A stretch of 64,000 nt of DNA, from assembly GCF_051401765.1 (NCBI RefSeq), contig NW_027480429.1:15442157-15506156 (forward strand). Direction: 5' to 3'. Made by a program: the position numbers and the translations under genes. Every line of letters begins with the position of its first letter. The first letter of the stretch is position 1. The notes under the pieces were generated by a model. The model was not told the origin of the DNA and did no database searches. It was given only the letters and a program-made list of their open reading frames with translations. Of the stretch, positions 1 through 11,600 are shown in pieces. Source of the stretch: Calliopsis andreniformis. Lineage: Eukaryota > Arthropoda > Insecta > Hymenoptera > Andrenidae.

Positions 1-105
1 TCAATGCCCGAAGCATAAAATGCAATAAAAGTACAACAGTTCTTCCATCATATAACAGGAATAATTGCAACCAGTGTGAAAGTAATGGTCATTTCCATGT
101 TCCGG

Positions 106-134
106 GCAACCTAGGCTTCACTCTAGGGCGTTGC
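106..134 (+). other. Conserved imperfect dyad (hairpin-capable) in each monomer, example copy
   Basis: GCAAC (106-110) can pair with GTTGC (130-134), and CTAG (111-114) with CTAG (123-126). A three-base bulge, GGC (127-129), sits on the right arm, and G115 faces T122 around the loop CTTCAC. Most monomers keep both arms. Monomers with CACCCTAG restore a G-C pair at the 115/122 position; type e monomers, with CTAGA and TCTAG, have A-T there. Short dyads are a known feature of centromeric satellites that lack CENP-B boxes. A function here is inference only. Confidence 0.7.
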
Positions 135-275
135 TCCACCAGATCGAATAGTTAGGGCCTTAGAATTCAACGCCAGAATTCTAAAATACAATAAAGATGC
201 AACAGCTTTTCCATCGTATAAAACGAATAATTGCAAACAGTCTGAAAGTAATGGTCATTTCTACGTTCCAGGCAA
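110..275 (+). repeat. Representative 166-bp monomer (first complete unit, type b)
   Basis: Reading from CCTAGG, landmarks in order are: the CTAG dyad; CCACCAGATCGAATAG; TTAGGGCC (GGGCCTTAGAAG in most monomers); CAACGCC followed by AGAAGC or CGAAGC in most units; an A/T-rich stretch; CAG-TTTTTCC-ATCGTAT; then either AAAACGAATAA or AACAGGAATAA; TTGCAACCAGTGTGAAAG; TATGGTCATTTCTACG; TTCCGGGCAA. Type b is marked by CGCCAGAATTC and AATAAAGATGC, and is seen again near 29880, 38670 and 61905. A hand-built consensus has 36 C, 32 G and 7 CpG in 166 bases. The two alternative states after CGTAT are the most obvious binary polymorphism across the array. Confidence 0.95.
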
Positions 276-2766
276 CCTAGGCTTCACCCTAGGGCGTTGT
301 TCCACCAGATCGAATAGGTAGGGCCTAGGAAGTCAACGCCATAAGAATAAAATACAATATAAATATAACAGTTTTTCCATCGTATAAAACGAATAATAGC
401 AACCAGTGTGAAGGTTATGGTCATTTCAACGTTCCGGGCAATCTAGGCTTCACTCTAGGGCGTTGCTCCACCAGATCAATCAGTTAGGGCCTTAGAAGTC
501 AACGCCCGAAGCATAAAATACAAAATAAATAGAACAGTTTTTCCATTGTATAAAACGAATAATTGCTACCAGTGTAAAAGTTATGGTCATTTCTACGTTC
601 CGGGTAACCTAGGCTTCACTCTAGGGCGTTGCTCCACCAGATCGAATGGTTAGGGCCTTAGAAGTCCACGCCAGAAGCATAAAATACGATAAAGATGCAA
701 CAGTTTTTCCATCGTATAAAACGAATAATTGCAACCAGTGTGAAATTTATGGTCATTCCTATATTCCGAGCAACCTAGACTTCACTCTAGAGCGTTTCTC
801 CACCAGATCGAATAGTTAGGTCCTTAGAAGTCAACACCAGAAGCATAAAATACGATATAAATACAACAGTTTGTCCATCGTAGAACAGGAATATTTGCAA
901 CCAGTGCGAAAGTTATGGTCATTTCTGCGTTCCGGGCAACCTAGGCTTCACTCTAGGGCGTTGCTCCACCAGATTCAACAGCTAGGGCCATAGAAGTCAA
1001 CGGCCGAAGCATAAAATACAAAATAAATAGTACAGTTTTTGCATCGTATAAAACGAATAATTGACACCAGTGTGGAAGTTATGGTAATTTCCACGTTCCG
1101 GGCAGCCTAGGCTTCACTCTAGGGCGTTGCTCCACCAGATGGAATAGTTAGGACCTTAGAAGTCAACGCCAGATGCATAAAATACAATAAAGATGCAACA
1201 GCTTTTCCATCGTATGACAGGAATAATTGCAACCAGTTTGAAAGTGATGGTCATTTCTACGTTCCGGGCAACCTAGGCTTCACTCTAGGGCGTTGTTCCA
1301 CCAGATCGAACAGTTAGGCCCTAAGAAGTCAACGCCAGAAGCATAAAATACAATATAAATATAACGGTTTTTCCATCGTATAAAACGGATAATTGCAACC
1401 AGTGTGAAAGTAATGGTCATTTCTACGTTCCGAGCAACCTAGGCGTCACTCTAGGGCGTTGCTCCACCAGATTCAATAGTTAGGGCCTTAGAAGTCAACG
1501 CCCGAAGCATAAAATACGATATAAATACAACAGCTTTTCCATCGTATAAAACGGATAATTGCAACCAGTGTGAAAGTAATGGTCATTTCTACGTTCCGAG
1601 CAACCTAGGCGTCACTCTAGGGCGTTGCTCCACCAGATCGAATAGCTAGGGACTTAGAATTCTTCTCTAAAAGCATAAAATACAATTACAATACAACAGT
1701 TTTTACATCATATAACAGGAATAATTGCAACCAGTGTGAAAGTAATGGTCATTTCTACGTTCCGGGCAACGTAGGTTTCACTCTAGGGCGTTGATCCGCC
1801 AGAGGGAATAGTTAGTGCCTAAGGAGTCAACTCCAGAAGCATAAAATACAATATAAATACAACAGTTTTTCAATCGTATAAAACGAATATTTGCAACCGG
1901 TGTGAAAGTTATGGTCATTTCTACGTTCCGGGCAACCTAGGTTTTACTCTAGGGCGTCGCTCCAATAGGTCGAATAGCTAGGGACTTAGAATTCAACGCC
2001 AGAAGGAGAAAATACAATATATGTACAACAGTTTTTTCATCGTATAAAATGAATACTTGCAAACATTGTGAAAGTTATGGTCATTTCTACGTTCCAGGCA
2101 ACCTAGGCTTCACCCTAGGGCGTTGTTCCACCAGATCGAATAGGTAGGGCCTAAGAAGTCAACGCCATAAGAATAAAATACAATATAAATATAACAGTTT
2201 TTCCATCGTATAAAACGAATAATAGCAGCCAGTGTGAAAGTTATGGTCATTTCAACGTTCCGGGCAACCTAGGCTTCACTCTAGGGCGTTGTTCCACCAG
2301 ATCGAACAGTTAGGCCCTAAGAAGTCAACGCCAGAAGCATAAAATACAATATAAATATAACAGTTTTTCCATCGTATAAAACGAATGATAGCAACCAGTG
2401 TGAAAGTTATGGTCATTTCTACGTTCCGGGCAACCTAGGCTTCACTCTAGGGCGTTGCTCCACCAGATCGAATAGTTATTGCCTTAGAAGTCAACGCCCG
2501 AAGCATAAAATACAAAATAAATAAAACAGTTTTTCCACTGTATGAAACGAATAATTGCAACCAGTATGAAACTTATGGTCTTTTCCACTTTCCGAGCAAC
2601 CTAGGCTTCACCCTAGGGCGTTGCTCCAACAGATTGAATAGTTAGGGCCTTAGAAGTCAACGCCCGAAGCATAAAATACGATATAAATACAACAGCTTTT
2701 CCATCGTATAAAACGAATAATTGCAACCAGTGTGAAAGTTATGGTCATTTCAACGTTCCGGGCTTC

Positions 2767-4244
2767 CTAGGCTTCACTCTATGGCGTTGCTCCACCACAT
2801 CGAATAGCTATGGCCTTAGAAGTCAACGCCTGAAGCATAAAATGCAATAAAAATACAACAACTTTTCCATCGTATAACGGGAATAATAGCAACAAGTGTG
2901 AAAGGTATGATCATTTCGACGTTTCGGGCATGCTAGACTTAACTCAGAGGCGTTGCTCCACCAGATAGAAGGGTTAGGGCCTTTGAAATCAACGCCCGAA
3001 ACATAAAATACAATATAAATACAACAGTTTTTCCATGGTATAAGACGAATAATTGCAACCAGTGTGAAAGTAATGGTCATTTCGACGTTTCGGGCAACCT
3101 AGGCTTCACTCTAGGGCGCTGCTCCACCAGATCGAATAGCTAGGGACTTAGAATTCAACGCTAAAAGCATAAAGTACAATAAAGATGCAACAGCTTTTCC
3201 ATCGTACAACAGGAATAATTGCAACCAGTGTGAAGGTAACGGTCTGACCTACGTTCCGGGCAACCTAGGCTTCACTCTAGGGCGTTGCACCACCAGATCG
3301 AATAGTTAGGGCCTTAGAAGTCAACGCCAGAAGCATATAAAACAATATAAGTACAACAACTTTTCCATCGTATAACAGGAATAATAGCAACCAGTGTGAA
3401 AGGTATGATCATTTCGACGTTTCGGGTATCCTAGACTTAACTCAGAGGCGTTGCTCCACCAGATAGAAGGGTTAGGGCCTTTGAAATCAACGCCAGAAGC
3501 ATAAACCACAAAATAAATACAACAACTTTTCCATCGTATAACAGGAATAATAGCAACCAGTGTGAAAGATATGGTTACTTCTACGTTCCGGGCAACCTAG
3601 GGTTCACTCTAGGGCGTTGCTCCACCAGATCGAATAGTCAGGGACTAAGAAGTGAACGCCCGTAGCATGAAATACACTAAATATAGAAGAGTTTTTTCAT
3701 CGTATAACAGGAATAATTGCAACCAGTGCGAAAGTGATGGTCATTTCTACATTCAGAGCAACCTAGGCTTCACTCTAGGGCGTTGCTCCACCAGATCGAA
3801 TAGTTAGGGCCTTAGAAATCAACGCCAGAAGCATAAAATACAATAAAGATGCAACAGTTTTTCCATCGTATAACAGGAATAACTGCAAACAGTATGAAAG
3901 TACTGGTCATTTCTACGTTCCGGGTAACCTAGTTTTCACTCTAGGGCGTTGCTCCACCAGATCGTATAGCTAGGGACTTAGAATTCAACGCCATAAGAAT
4001 AAAATACAATATAAGTACAACAGTTTTTCCATCGTATAAAATGAATAATTGCAACCAGTGTGAAAGTAATGGTCATTTCTACGTTCCGGGCAACCTAGGC
4101 TTCACTCTATGCGTTGCTCCACCCGATCGAATAGCTAGGGACTTAGAATTCAACGCTAAAAGCATAAAGTACAATAAAGATGCAACAGTTTTTCCATCGT
4201 ATAACAGGAATAATTGCAACCAGTGTGAAGGTAACGGTCTGTCC
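2767..4244 (+). repeat. Divergent monomer block (region A)
   Basis: These monomers fit the 18-type order poorly. Marks include GGTATGATCATTTCGACG, CTTAACTCAGAGGCG, AACGCTAAAAGCATAAAG and GGTAACGGTCTG. The same unusual monomers recur in 20193-22729 and its duplicate. The stretch 3080-3280 matches about 21667-21867 at an offset of 18,587 bp. The stretch from about 4030 to 4620 matches about 22451-23041 at an offset of 18,421 bp, one monomer less. A one-base deletion at about 4110 (CTATGCG for CTAGGGCG) is shared with 22530, so the two blocks descend from a common ancestor. No gene is present. Confidence 0.8.
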
Positions 4245-7085
4245 TACGTTCCGGGCAACCTAGGCTTCACTCTAGGGCGTTGCTCCACCAGATCGAATAG
4301 TTAGGGCCTTAGAAGTCCACGCCAGAAGCATAAAATACGATAAAGATGCAACGGTTTTTCCATCGTATAAAACGAATAATTGCAACCAGTGTGAAATTTA
4401 TGGTCATTCCTACATTCCGAGCAACCTAGACTTCACTCTAGAGCGTTGCTCCGCCAGATCGAATAGTTAGGTCCTTAGAAGTCAACGCCAGAAGCATAAA
4501 ATACGATATAAATACAACAGTTTGTCCATCGTAGAACAGGAATATTTGCAACCACTGCGAAAGTTATGGTCATTCCTGCGTTCCGGGCAACCTAGGCTTC
4601 ACACTAGGGCGTTGCTCCACCAGATTCAACAGTTAGGGCCTTAGAAGTCAACGCCCGAAGCATCAAATACAAAATAAATGGAACAGTTTTTCCATTGTAT
4701 AAAACGAATAATAGCAATCAGTGTGAAAGTTATGGTCATTTCTACTTTGCGGGCAACCTAGGATTCACCCTAGGGCGTTGCTCCAACAGATTGAATAGTT
4801 AGGGCCCTAGAAGTCAATGCCCGAAGCATAAAATGCAATCAAAATACAACAGTTCTTACATCATATAACAGGAATAATTGCAACCATTTTGAAAGTGATG
4901 TTCATTTCTACGTTCCGGGCAACCTAGGCTTCACTTTAGGGCGTTGCTCCACCAGATCGAATAGCTAGGGCCTTAGAAGTCAACGCCTGGAACATAAAAT
5001 ACAAAATAAATAGTACAGTTTTTCCATCGTATAAAACGAATAATTGCTACCAGTGTGGAAGTTATGGTCATTCCCACGTTCCGGGCAGCCTAGGCTTCAC
5101 TCTAGGGCGTTGCTCGACCAGATGGAATAGTTAGGGCCTTAGAAGTCAACGCCAGATGCATAAAATACAATAAAGATGCAACAGTTTTTCCATCGTATAA
5201 AACGAATAATTGCAAACAGTCTGAAAGTAATGGTCATTTCTACGTTCCAGGCAACCTAGGCTTCACCCTAGGGCGTTGTTCCACCAGATCGAATAGGTAG
5301 GGCCTAAGAAGCGAACGCCAGAAGCATAAAATACAATATATATACAGCAGTTTTTCCATCGTATAACAGGAATAATTGCAACCAGTGCGAAAGTGATGGT
5401 CATTTTTACATTCAGAGCAACCTAGGCTTCACTCTAGGGCGTTGCTCCACCAGATCGAATGGTTAGGGCCTTAGAAATCAACGCCAGAAGCATTAAATAC
5501 AATAAAGATGCAACAGTTTTTCCATCGTATAACAGGAATAACTGCAAACAGTATGAAAGTACTGGTCATATCTACGTTCCGGGTAACCTAGGTATCACTA
5601 TAGGGCGTTGCTCCACCAGATCGTATAGCTAGGGACTTAGAATTCAACGCCATAAGAATAAAATACAATATAAGTACAACAGTTTTTCCATCGTATAAAA
5701 TGAATAATTGCAACCAGTGTGAAAGTTATGGTCATTTCTACATTCCGAGCAACCTAGGCTTCACTCTAGGGCGTTGCTCCACCTGATCCAATAGGTAGGG
5801 CCTTAGAACTCAACGCCAGAAGCATAAAATACAATAAAGATGCAACAGTTTTTCCATCGTATAAAACGACTAATTGCAAACAGTCTGAAAGCAATGGTCA
5901 TTTCTACGTTCCAGGCAACCTAGGCTTCACCCTAGGGCGTTGTTCCACCAGATCGAATAGGTAGGGCCTAAGAAGTCAACGCCATAAGAATAAAATACAA
6001 TATAAATATAACAGTTTTTCCATCGTATAAAACGAATAATAGCAACCAGTGTGAAGGTTATTGTGATTTCAACGTTGCGGGCAATCTAGGCTTCACTCTA
6101 GGGAGTTGCTCCACCAGTTCAATCAGTTAGGGCCTTAGAAGTCAACGCCCGAAGCATAAAATACAAAATAAATAGAACAGTTTTTCCATTGTATAAAACG
6201 AATAATTGCTACCAGTGTAAAAGTTATGGTCATTTGTACGTTCCGGGCAACCTAGGCTTCACTCTAGGGCGTTGCTCCACCAGATCGAATAGTTAGGGCC
6301 TTAGAAGTCCACGCCAGAAGTATAAAATACGATAAAGATGCAACAGTTTTTCCATCGTATAAAACGAGTAATTGCAACCAGTGTGAAATTTATGGTCATT
6401 CCTACATTCCGAGCAACCTAGACTTCACTCTAGAGCGCTGCTCCACCAGATCGAATAGTTAGGTCCTTAGAAGTCAACGCCAGAAGCATAAAATACGATA
6501 TAAATACAACAGTTTGTCCATCGTAGAACAGGAATATTTGCAACCAGTGCGAAAGTTATGGTCATTTCTGCGTTCCGGGCAACCTAGGCTTCACACTAGG
6601 GCGTTGCTCCACCAGATTCAACAGTTAGGGCATTAGAAGTCAACGCCCGAAGCATAAAATACAAAATAAATGGAACAGTTTTTCCATTGTATAAAACGAA
6701 TAATAGCAATCAGTGTGAAAGTTATGGTCATTTCTACTTTCCGGGCAACCTAGGATTCACCCTAGGGCGTTGCTCCAACAGATTGAATAGTTAGGGCCCT
6801 AGAAGTCAATGCCCGAAGCATAAAATGCAATCAAAATACAACAGTTTTTACATCATATAACAGGAATAATTGCAACCATTTTGAAAGTGATGTTCATTTC
6901 TACGTTCCGGGCAACCTAGGCTTCACTTTAGGGCGTTGCTCCACCAGATCGAATAGCTAGGGCCTTAGAAGTCAACGCCTGGAGCATAAAATACAAAATA
7001 AATAGTACAGTTTTTCCATCGTATAAAACGAATAATTGCTACCAGTGTGGAAGTTATGGTCATTCCCACGTTCCGGGCAACCTAG
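4245..7085 (+). repeat. Block with an 850-bp segment repeated at a 12-monomer spacing
   Basis: The segment 4245-5093 recurs at 6237-7085, 1,992 bp (exactly 12 x 166) downstream. It carries types e and f and rare monomers marked by GCAATCAAAATAC and CAACCATTTTGAAAGTG. The copies are close but not identical, for example CTACTTTGC against CTACTTTCC near 4743 and 6735. Between them lies a second overlap: about 3695-4080 matches about 5354-5740 at 1,659 bp spacing, marked by ATTCAGAGCAACC. Several rounds of unequal exchange are implied. No coding content. Confidence 0.75.
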
Positions 7086-8637
7086 GCTTCACCCTAGGGC
7101 GTTGTTCCTCCAGATCGAATAGGTAGGGCCTAAGAAGTCAACGCCATAAGAATAAAATACAATATAAATATTACAGTTTTTCCATCGTATAAAACGAATA
7201 ATAGCAACCAGTGTGAAGGTTATGGTCATTTCAACGTTCCGGGCAATCTAGGCTTCACTCTAGGGGGTTGCTCCTCCAGATCAATCAGTTAGGGCCTTAG
7301 AAGTTAACGCCCGAAGCATAAAATACAAAATAAATAGAACAGTTTTTCCATTGTATAAAACGAATAATTGCTACCAGTGTAAAAGTTAAGGTCATTTCTG
7401 CGTTCCGGGTAACCTAGGCTTCACTCTAGGGCGTTGCTCCACCAGATCGAGTAGTTAGAGCCTTAGAAGTCCACGCCAGAAGCATAAAATACGATAAAGA
7501 TGCAACAGTTTTTCCATCGTATAAAACGAATAATTGCAACCAGTGTGAAATTTATGGTCATTCCTACATTCCGGGCAACCTAGGATTCACCCTAGCGCGC
7601 TGCTCCAACAGATTGAATAGTTAGGGCCCTAGAAGTCAACGCCAGACGCATAAAATACAATATAAATACAACTGCGTTTCCATCGTATGAAACGAATAAT
7701 TGCAACCAGTGTGAAAGTTATGGTCATTTCCACATTCCGTGTAACCTAGGCTTCACTCTAGGGCGTTGCTCCACCAGATCGAATAGTTAGGGCCTTAGAA
7801 GTCAACGTCAGAAGCATAAAATACAATAAAACTACAACAGTTATTCCATCGTATAACAGGAATAATTCCAACTAGTTTGAAAGTGATGGTCATTTCTACG
7901 TTCCGGGCAACCTAGGCTTCACTCTAGGGCGTTGTTACACCAGATCGAATAGTTAGGGCCTAAGAAGTCAACGCCAGAAGGAGAAATTACAATATAAATA
8001 CAACAGCTTTTCCATCGTATAAAACGAGTAATTGCAACCAGTGTGAAAGTTATGGTCATTTCTACGTTCTGGGCAACCTAGGCTTCACCATAGGGCGTTG
8101 CTCTACCAGATCGAATAGTCAGGGCCTTAGAAGTCAACGCCCGAAGCATAAAGTACAAAATAAATAGAACAGATTTTCCACTGTATATAACGAATAATTG
8201 CTACCAGTGTGAAAGTTATGGTCATTTTTACTTTCCTGGCAGCCTAGGTTTCACCCTAGGGTGTTGCTCCAACAGATTGAATAGTTGAGGCCTTAGAAGT
8301 CAACGCCCGAATCATAAAATGCAATAAAAATACAACAGCTTTTCCATCGTATAAAACGAATAATTGCAACCAGTGTGAAGGTTATGGTCATTTCTACGTT
8401 CCGGGCAACCTACGTTTCACTCTATGGCGTTGCTCCACCAGATCGAATAGTTAGGGCCTAAGAATTCAACGCCAGGAGCATAAAATACGATATGAATACA
8501 ACAGCTTTTCCATCGTATAAAACGAGTAATTGCAACCAGTGTGAAAGTTATGGTTATTTCTGCGTTTCGGGCATCCTAGGCTTCACTCGAGGGCGTTGCT
8601 CCATCAGATCGAATAGTTGGGGCCTTAGAAGTCAACG
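7086..8637 (+). repeat. Mixed c-d-e monomers followed by divergent monomers
   Basis: Types c, d and e occupy about 7086-7570, repeating the order seen at 276-770 and 5940-6420. About nine less typical monomers follow to 8637. Marks among these are GTTGTTACACC (about 7930), CACATTCCGTGTAACC (about 7730), GGTGTTGCTCC (about 8260) and GGCATCCTAGG (about 8570). The 166-bp phase is kept throughout. Nothing other than satellite is seen. Confidence 0.75.
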
Positions 8638-11600
8638 CCAGAAGCATAAAATACGATAAAGATGCAACAGTTTTTCCATCGTATAAAACGAACAATTGCA
8701 ACCAGTGTGAAATTTATGGTCATTCCTACATTCCGAGCAACCTAGACTTCACTCTAGAGCGTTTCTCCACCAGATCGAATAGTTAGGTCCTTAGAAGTCA
8801 ACACCAGAAGCATAAAATACGATATAAATACAACAGTTTGTCCATCGTAGAACAGGAATATTTGCAACCAGTGCGAAAGTTATGGTCATTTCTGCGTTCC
8901 GGGCAACCTAGGCTTCACTCTAGGGCGTTGCTCCACCAGATTCAACAGCTAGGGCCATAGAAGTCAACGCCCGAAGCATAAAATACAAAATAAATAGTAC
9001 AGTTTTTGCATCGTATAAAACGAATAATTGCTACCAGTGTGGAAGTTATGGTCATTTCCACGTTCCGGGCAGCCTAGGCATCACTGTAGGGCGTTGCTCC
9101 ACCAGATCGAATAGTTAGGGCCTTAGAAGTCCACGCCAGAAGCATAAAATACGATAAAGATGCAACAGTTTTTCCATCGTATAAACGAATAATTGCAACC
9201 AGTGTGAAATTTATGGTCATTCCTACATTCCGAGCAACCTAGACTTCACTCTAGAGCGTTTCTCCACCACATCGAATAGTTAGGTCCTTAGAAGTCAACG
9301 CCAGAAGCATAAAATACGATATAAATACAACAGTTTGTCCATCGTAGAAAAGGAATATTTGCAACCAGTGCGAAAGTTATTGTCATTTCTGCGTTCCGGG
9401 CAACCTAGACTTCACTCTAGGGCGTTGCTCCACCAGATTCAACAGTTAGGGCCTTAGAAGTCAACGCCCGAAGCATAAAATACGATATAAATACAACAGT
9501 TTTTCAATCGTATAAAACGAATATTTGCAACCAGTGTGAAAGTTATGGTCATTTCTACGTTCCGGGCAACCAAGGTTTTACTCTAGGGCGTCGCTCCAAT
9601 AGGTCGAATAGCTAGGGACTTAGAATTCAACGCCAGAAGGGTAAAATACAATATATGTACAACAGTTTTTTCATCGTATAAAATGAATACTTGCAAACAT
9701 TGTGAAAGTTATGGTCATTTCTACGTTCCAGGCAACCTAGGCTTCACCCTAGGGCGTTGTTCCACCAGATCGAATAGGTAGGGCCTAAGAAGTCAACGCC
9801 ATAAGAATAAAATACAATATAAATATAACAGTTTTTCCATCGTATAAAACGAATGATAGCAACCAGTGTGAAAGTTATGGTCATTTCTACGTTCCGGGCA
9901 ACCTAGGCTTCACTCTAGGGCGTTGCTCCACCAGATCGAATAGTTATTGCCTTAGAAGTCAACGCCCGAAGCATAAAATACAAAATAAATAAAACAGTTT
10001 TTCCATTGTATGAAACGAATAATTGCAACCAGTATGAAACTTATGGTCTTTTCCACTTTCCGAGCAACCTAGGCTTCACCCTAGGGCGTTGCTCCAACAG
10101 ATTGAATAGTTAGGGCCTTAGAAGTCAACGCCCGAAGCATAAAATACGATATAAATACAACAGCTTTTCCATCGTATAAAACGGATAATTGCAACCAGTG
10201 TGAAAGTAATGGTCATTTCTACGTTCCGAGCAACCTAGGCGTCACTCTAGGGCGTTGCTCCACCAGATCGAATAGCTAGGGACTTAGAATTCATCTCCAA
10301 AAGCATAAAATACAATTAAAATACAACAGTTTTTCCATCGTATAACAGGAATAATTGCAACCAGTGTGAAAGTAATGGTCATTTCTACGTTCCGGGCAAC
10401 GTAGGTTTCACTCTAGGGCGTTGATCCGCCAGAGGGAATAGTTATTGCCTTAGAAGTCAACGCCCGAAGCATAAAATACAAAATAAATAAAACAGTTTTT
10501 CCATTGTATGAAACGAATAATTGCAACCCGTATGAAACTTATGGTCTTTTCCACCTTCCGAGCAACCTAGGCTTCACCCTAGGGCGTTGCTCCAACAGAT
10601 TGAATAGTTAGGGCCTTAGAAGTCAACGCCCGAAGCATAAAATACGATATAAATACAACAGCTTTTCCATCGTATAAAACGGATAATTGCAACCAGTGTG
10701 AAAGTAATGGCCATTTCTACGTTCCGAGCAACCTAGGCGTCACTCTAGGGCGTTGCTCCACCAGATCGAATAGCTAGGGACTTAGAATTCATCTCTAAAA
10801 GCATAAAATACAATTAAAATACAACAGTTTTTCCATCGTATAACAGGAATAATTGCAACCAGTGTGAAAGTAATGGTCATTTCTACGTTCCGGGCAACGT
10901 AGGTTTCACTCTAGGGCGTTGATCCGCCAGAGGGAATAGTTAGGGCCTAAGGAGTCAACTCCAGAATCATAAAATACAATATAAATACAACAGTTTTTCA
11001 ATCGCATAAAACGAATAATTGCAACCAGTGTGAAAGTTATGGTCATTTCTACGTTCCGGGCAACCTAGGTTTCACTCTAGGGCGTCGCTCCAATAGGTCG
11101 AATAGCTAGGGAATTAGAATTCAACGCCAGAAGGATAAAATACAATATATGTACATCAGTTTTTTCATCGTATAAAATGAATACTTGCAAACATTGTGAA
11201 AGTTATGGTCATTTCTACGTTCCAGGCAACCTAGACTTCACCATAGGGCGTTGTTCCACCAGATCGAATAGGTAGGCCCTAAGAAGTCAACGCCAGAAGC
11301 ATAAAATACAATATAAATATAACAGTTTTTCCATCGTATAAAACGAATGGTAGCTACCAGTGTGAAAGTTATGGTCATTTCTACGTTCCGGGCAACCTAG
11401 GCTTCACTCTAGGGCGTTGCTCCACCAGATCGAATAGTTATTGCCTTAGAAGTCAACGCCCGAGGCATAAAATACAAAATAAATAAAACAGTTTTTCCAT
11501 TGTATGAAACGAATAATTGCAACCAGTATGAAACTTATGGTCTTTTCCACTTTCCGAGCAACCTAGGCTTCACCCTAGGGCGTTGCTCCAACAGATTGAA

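Larger units (their letters stand above)
1..2766 (+). repeat. HOR run, types a to o, then i and j (region A, left end)
   Basis: The window opens inside a type a monomer. Types b, c, d, e, f, g and h follow in order, then an i/k chimera (about 1300-1437), then k, l, m, n, o, i and j. A k/p chimera ends with GGGCTTCC just before 2766. This order matches 61729-63850 in region C at an offset of 61,728 bp, a multiple of 166 less 24. The match breaks at the i/k chimera, where C carries an ordinary type i monomer, and resumes in k. Confidence 0.85.

Noticed and set aside
150..165. Telomere hexamer TTAGGG once per monomer
   Set aside because: It is a single isolated hexamer inside TAGTTAGGGCC, not a tandem run, and varies between types. 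It gives no evidence for telomeric repeats.
145..175. tRNA B-box-like match around AGATCGAATAG
   Set aside because: Only a few bases resemble GGTTCGANNCC. No A box, cloverleaf or terminator is seen, and the match is part of the monomer.
110..275. Origin of the 166-bp monomer from two half-length units
   Set aside because: TTGCTCCACCAG and TTGCAACCAG look alike but are about 100 bp apart, not 83, and the flanks do not align.
2823..3080. Minus-strand open frame of 85 codons, and similar 60-90 codon frames elsewhere on both strands
   Set aside because: All are read-through of the satellite. The same peptide phrases recur in every such frame, 166 bp is not a multiple of 3 so no frame persists, and there is no independent coding signal.
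3080..3100. CENP-B box candidate, TTCGACGTTTCGGG in divergent monomers
   Set aside because: The known core is TTCG, seven bases including a required A, then CGGG (15 in all). Here the gap is six bases and the A is missing. The common form, TTCTACGTTCCGGG, is further off. A variant box cannot be excluded without binding data.
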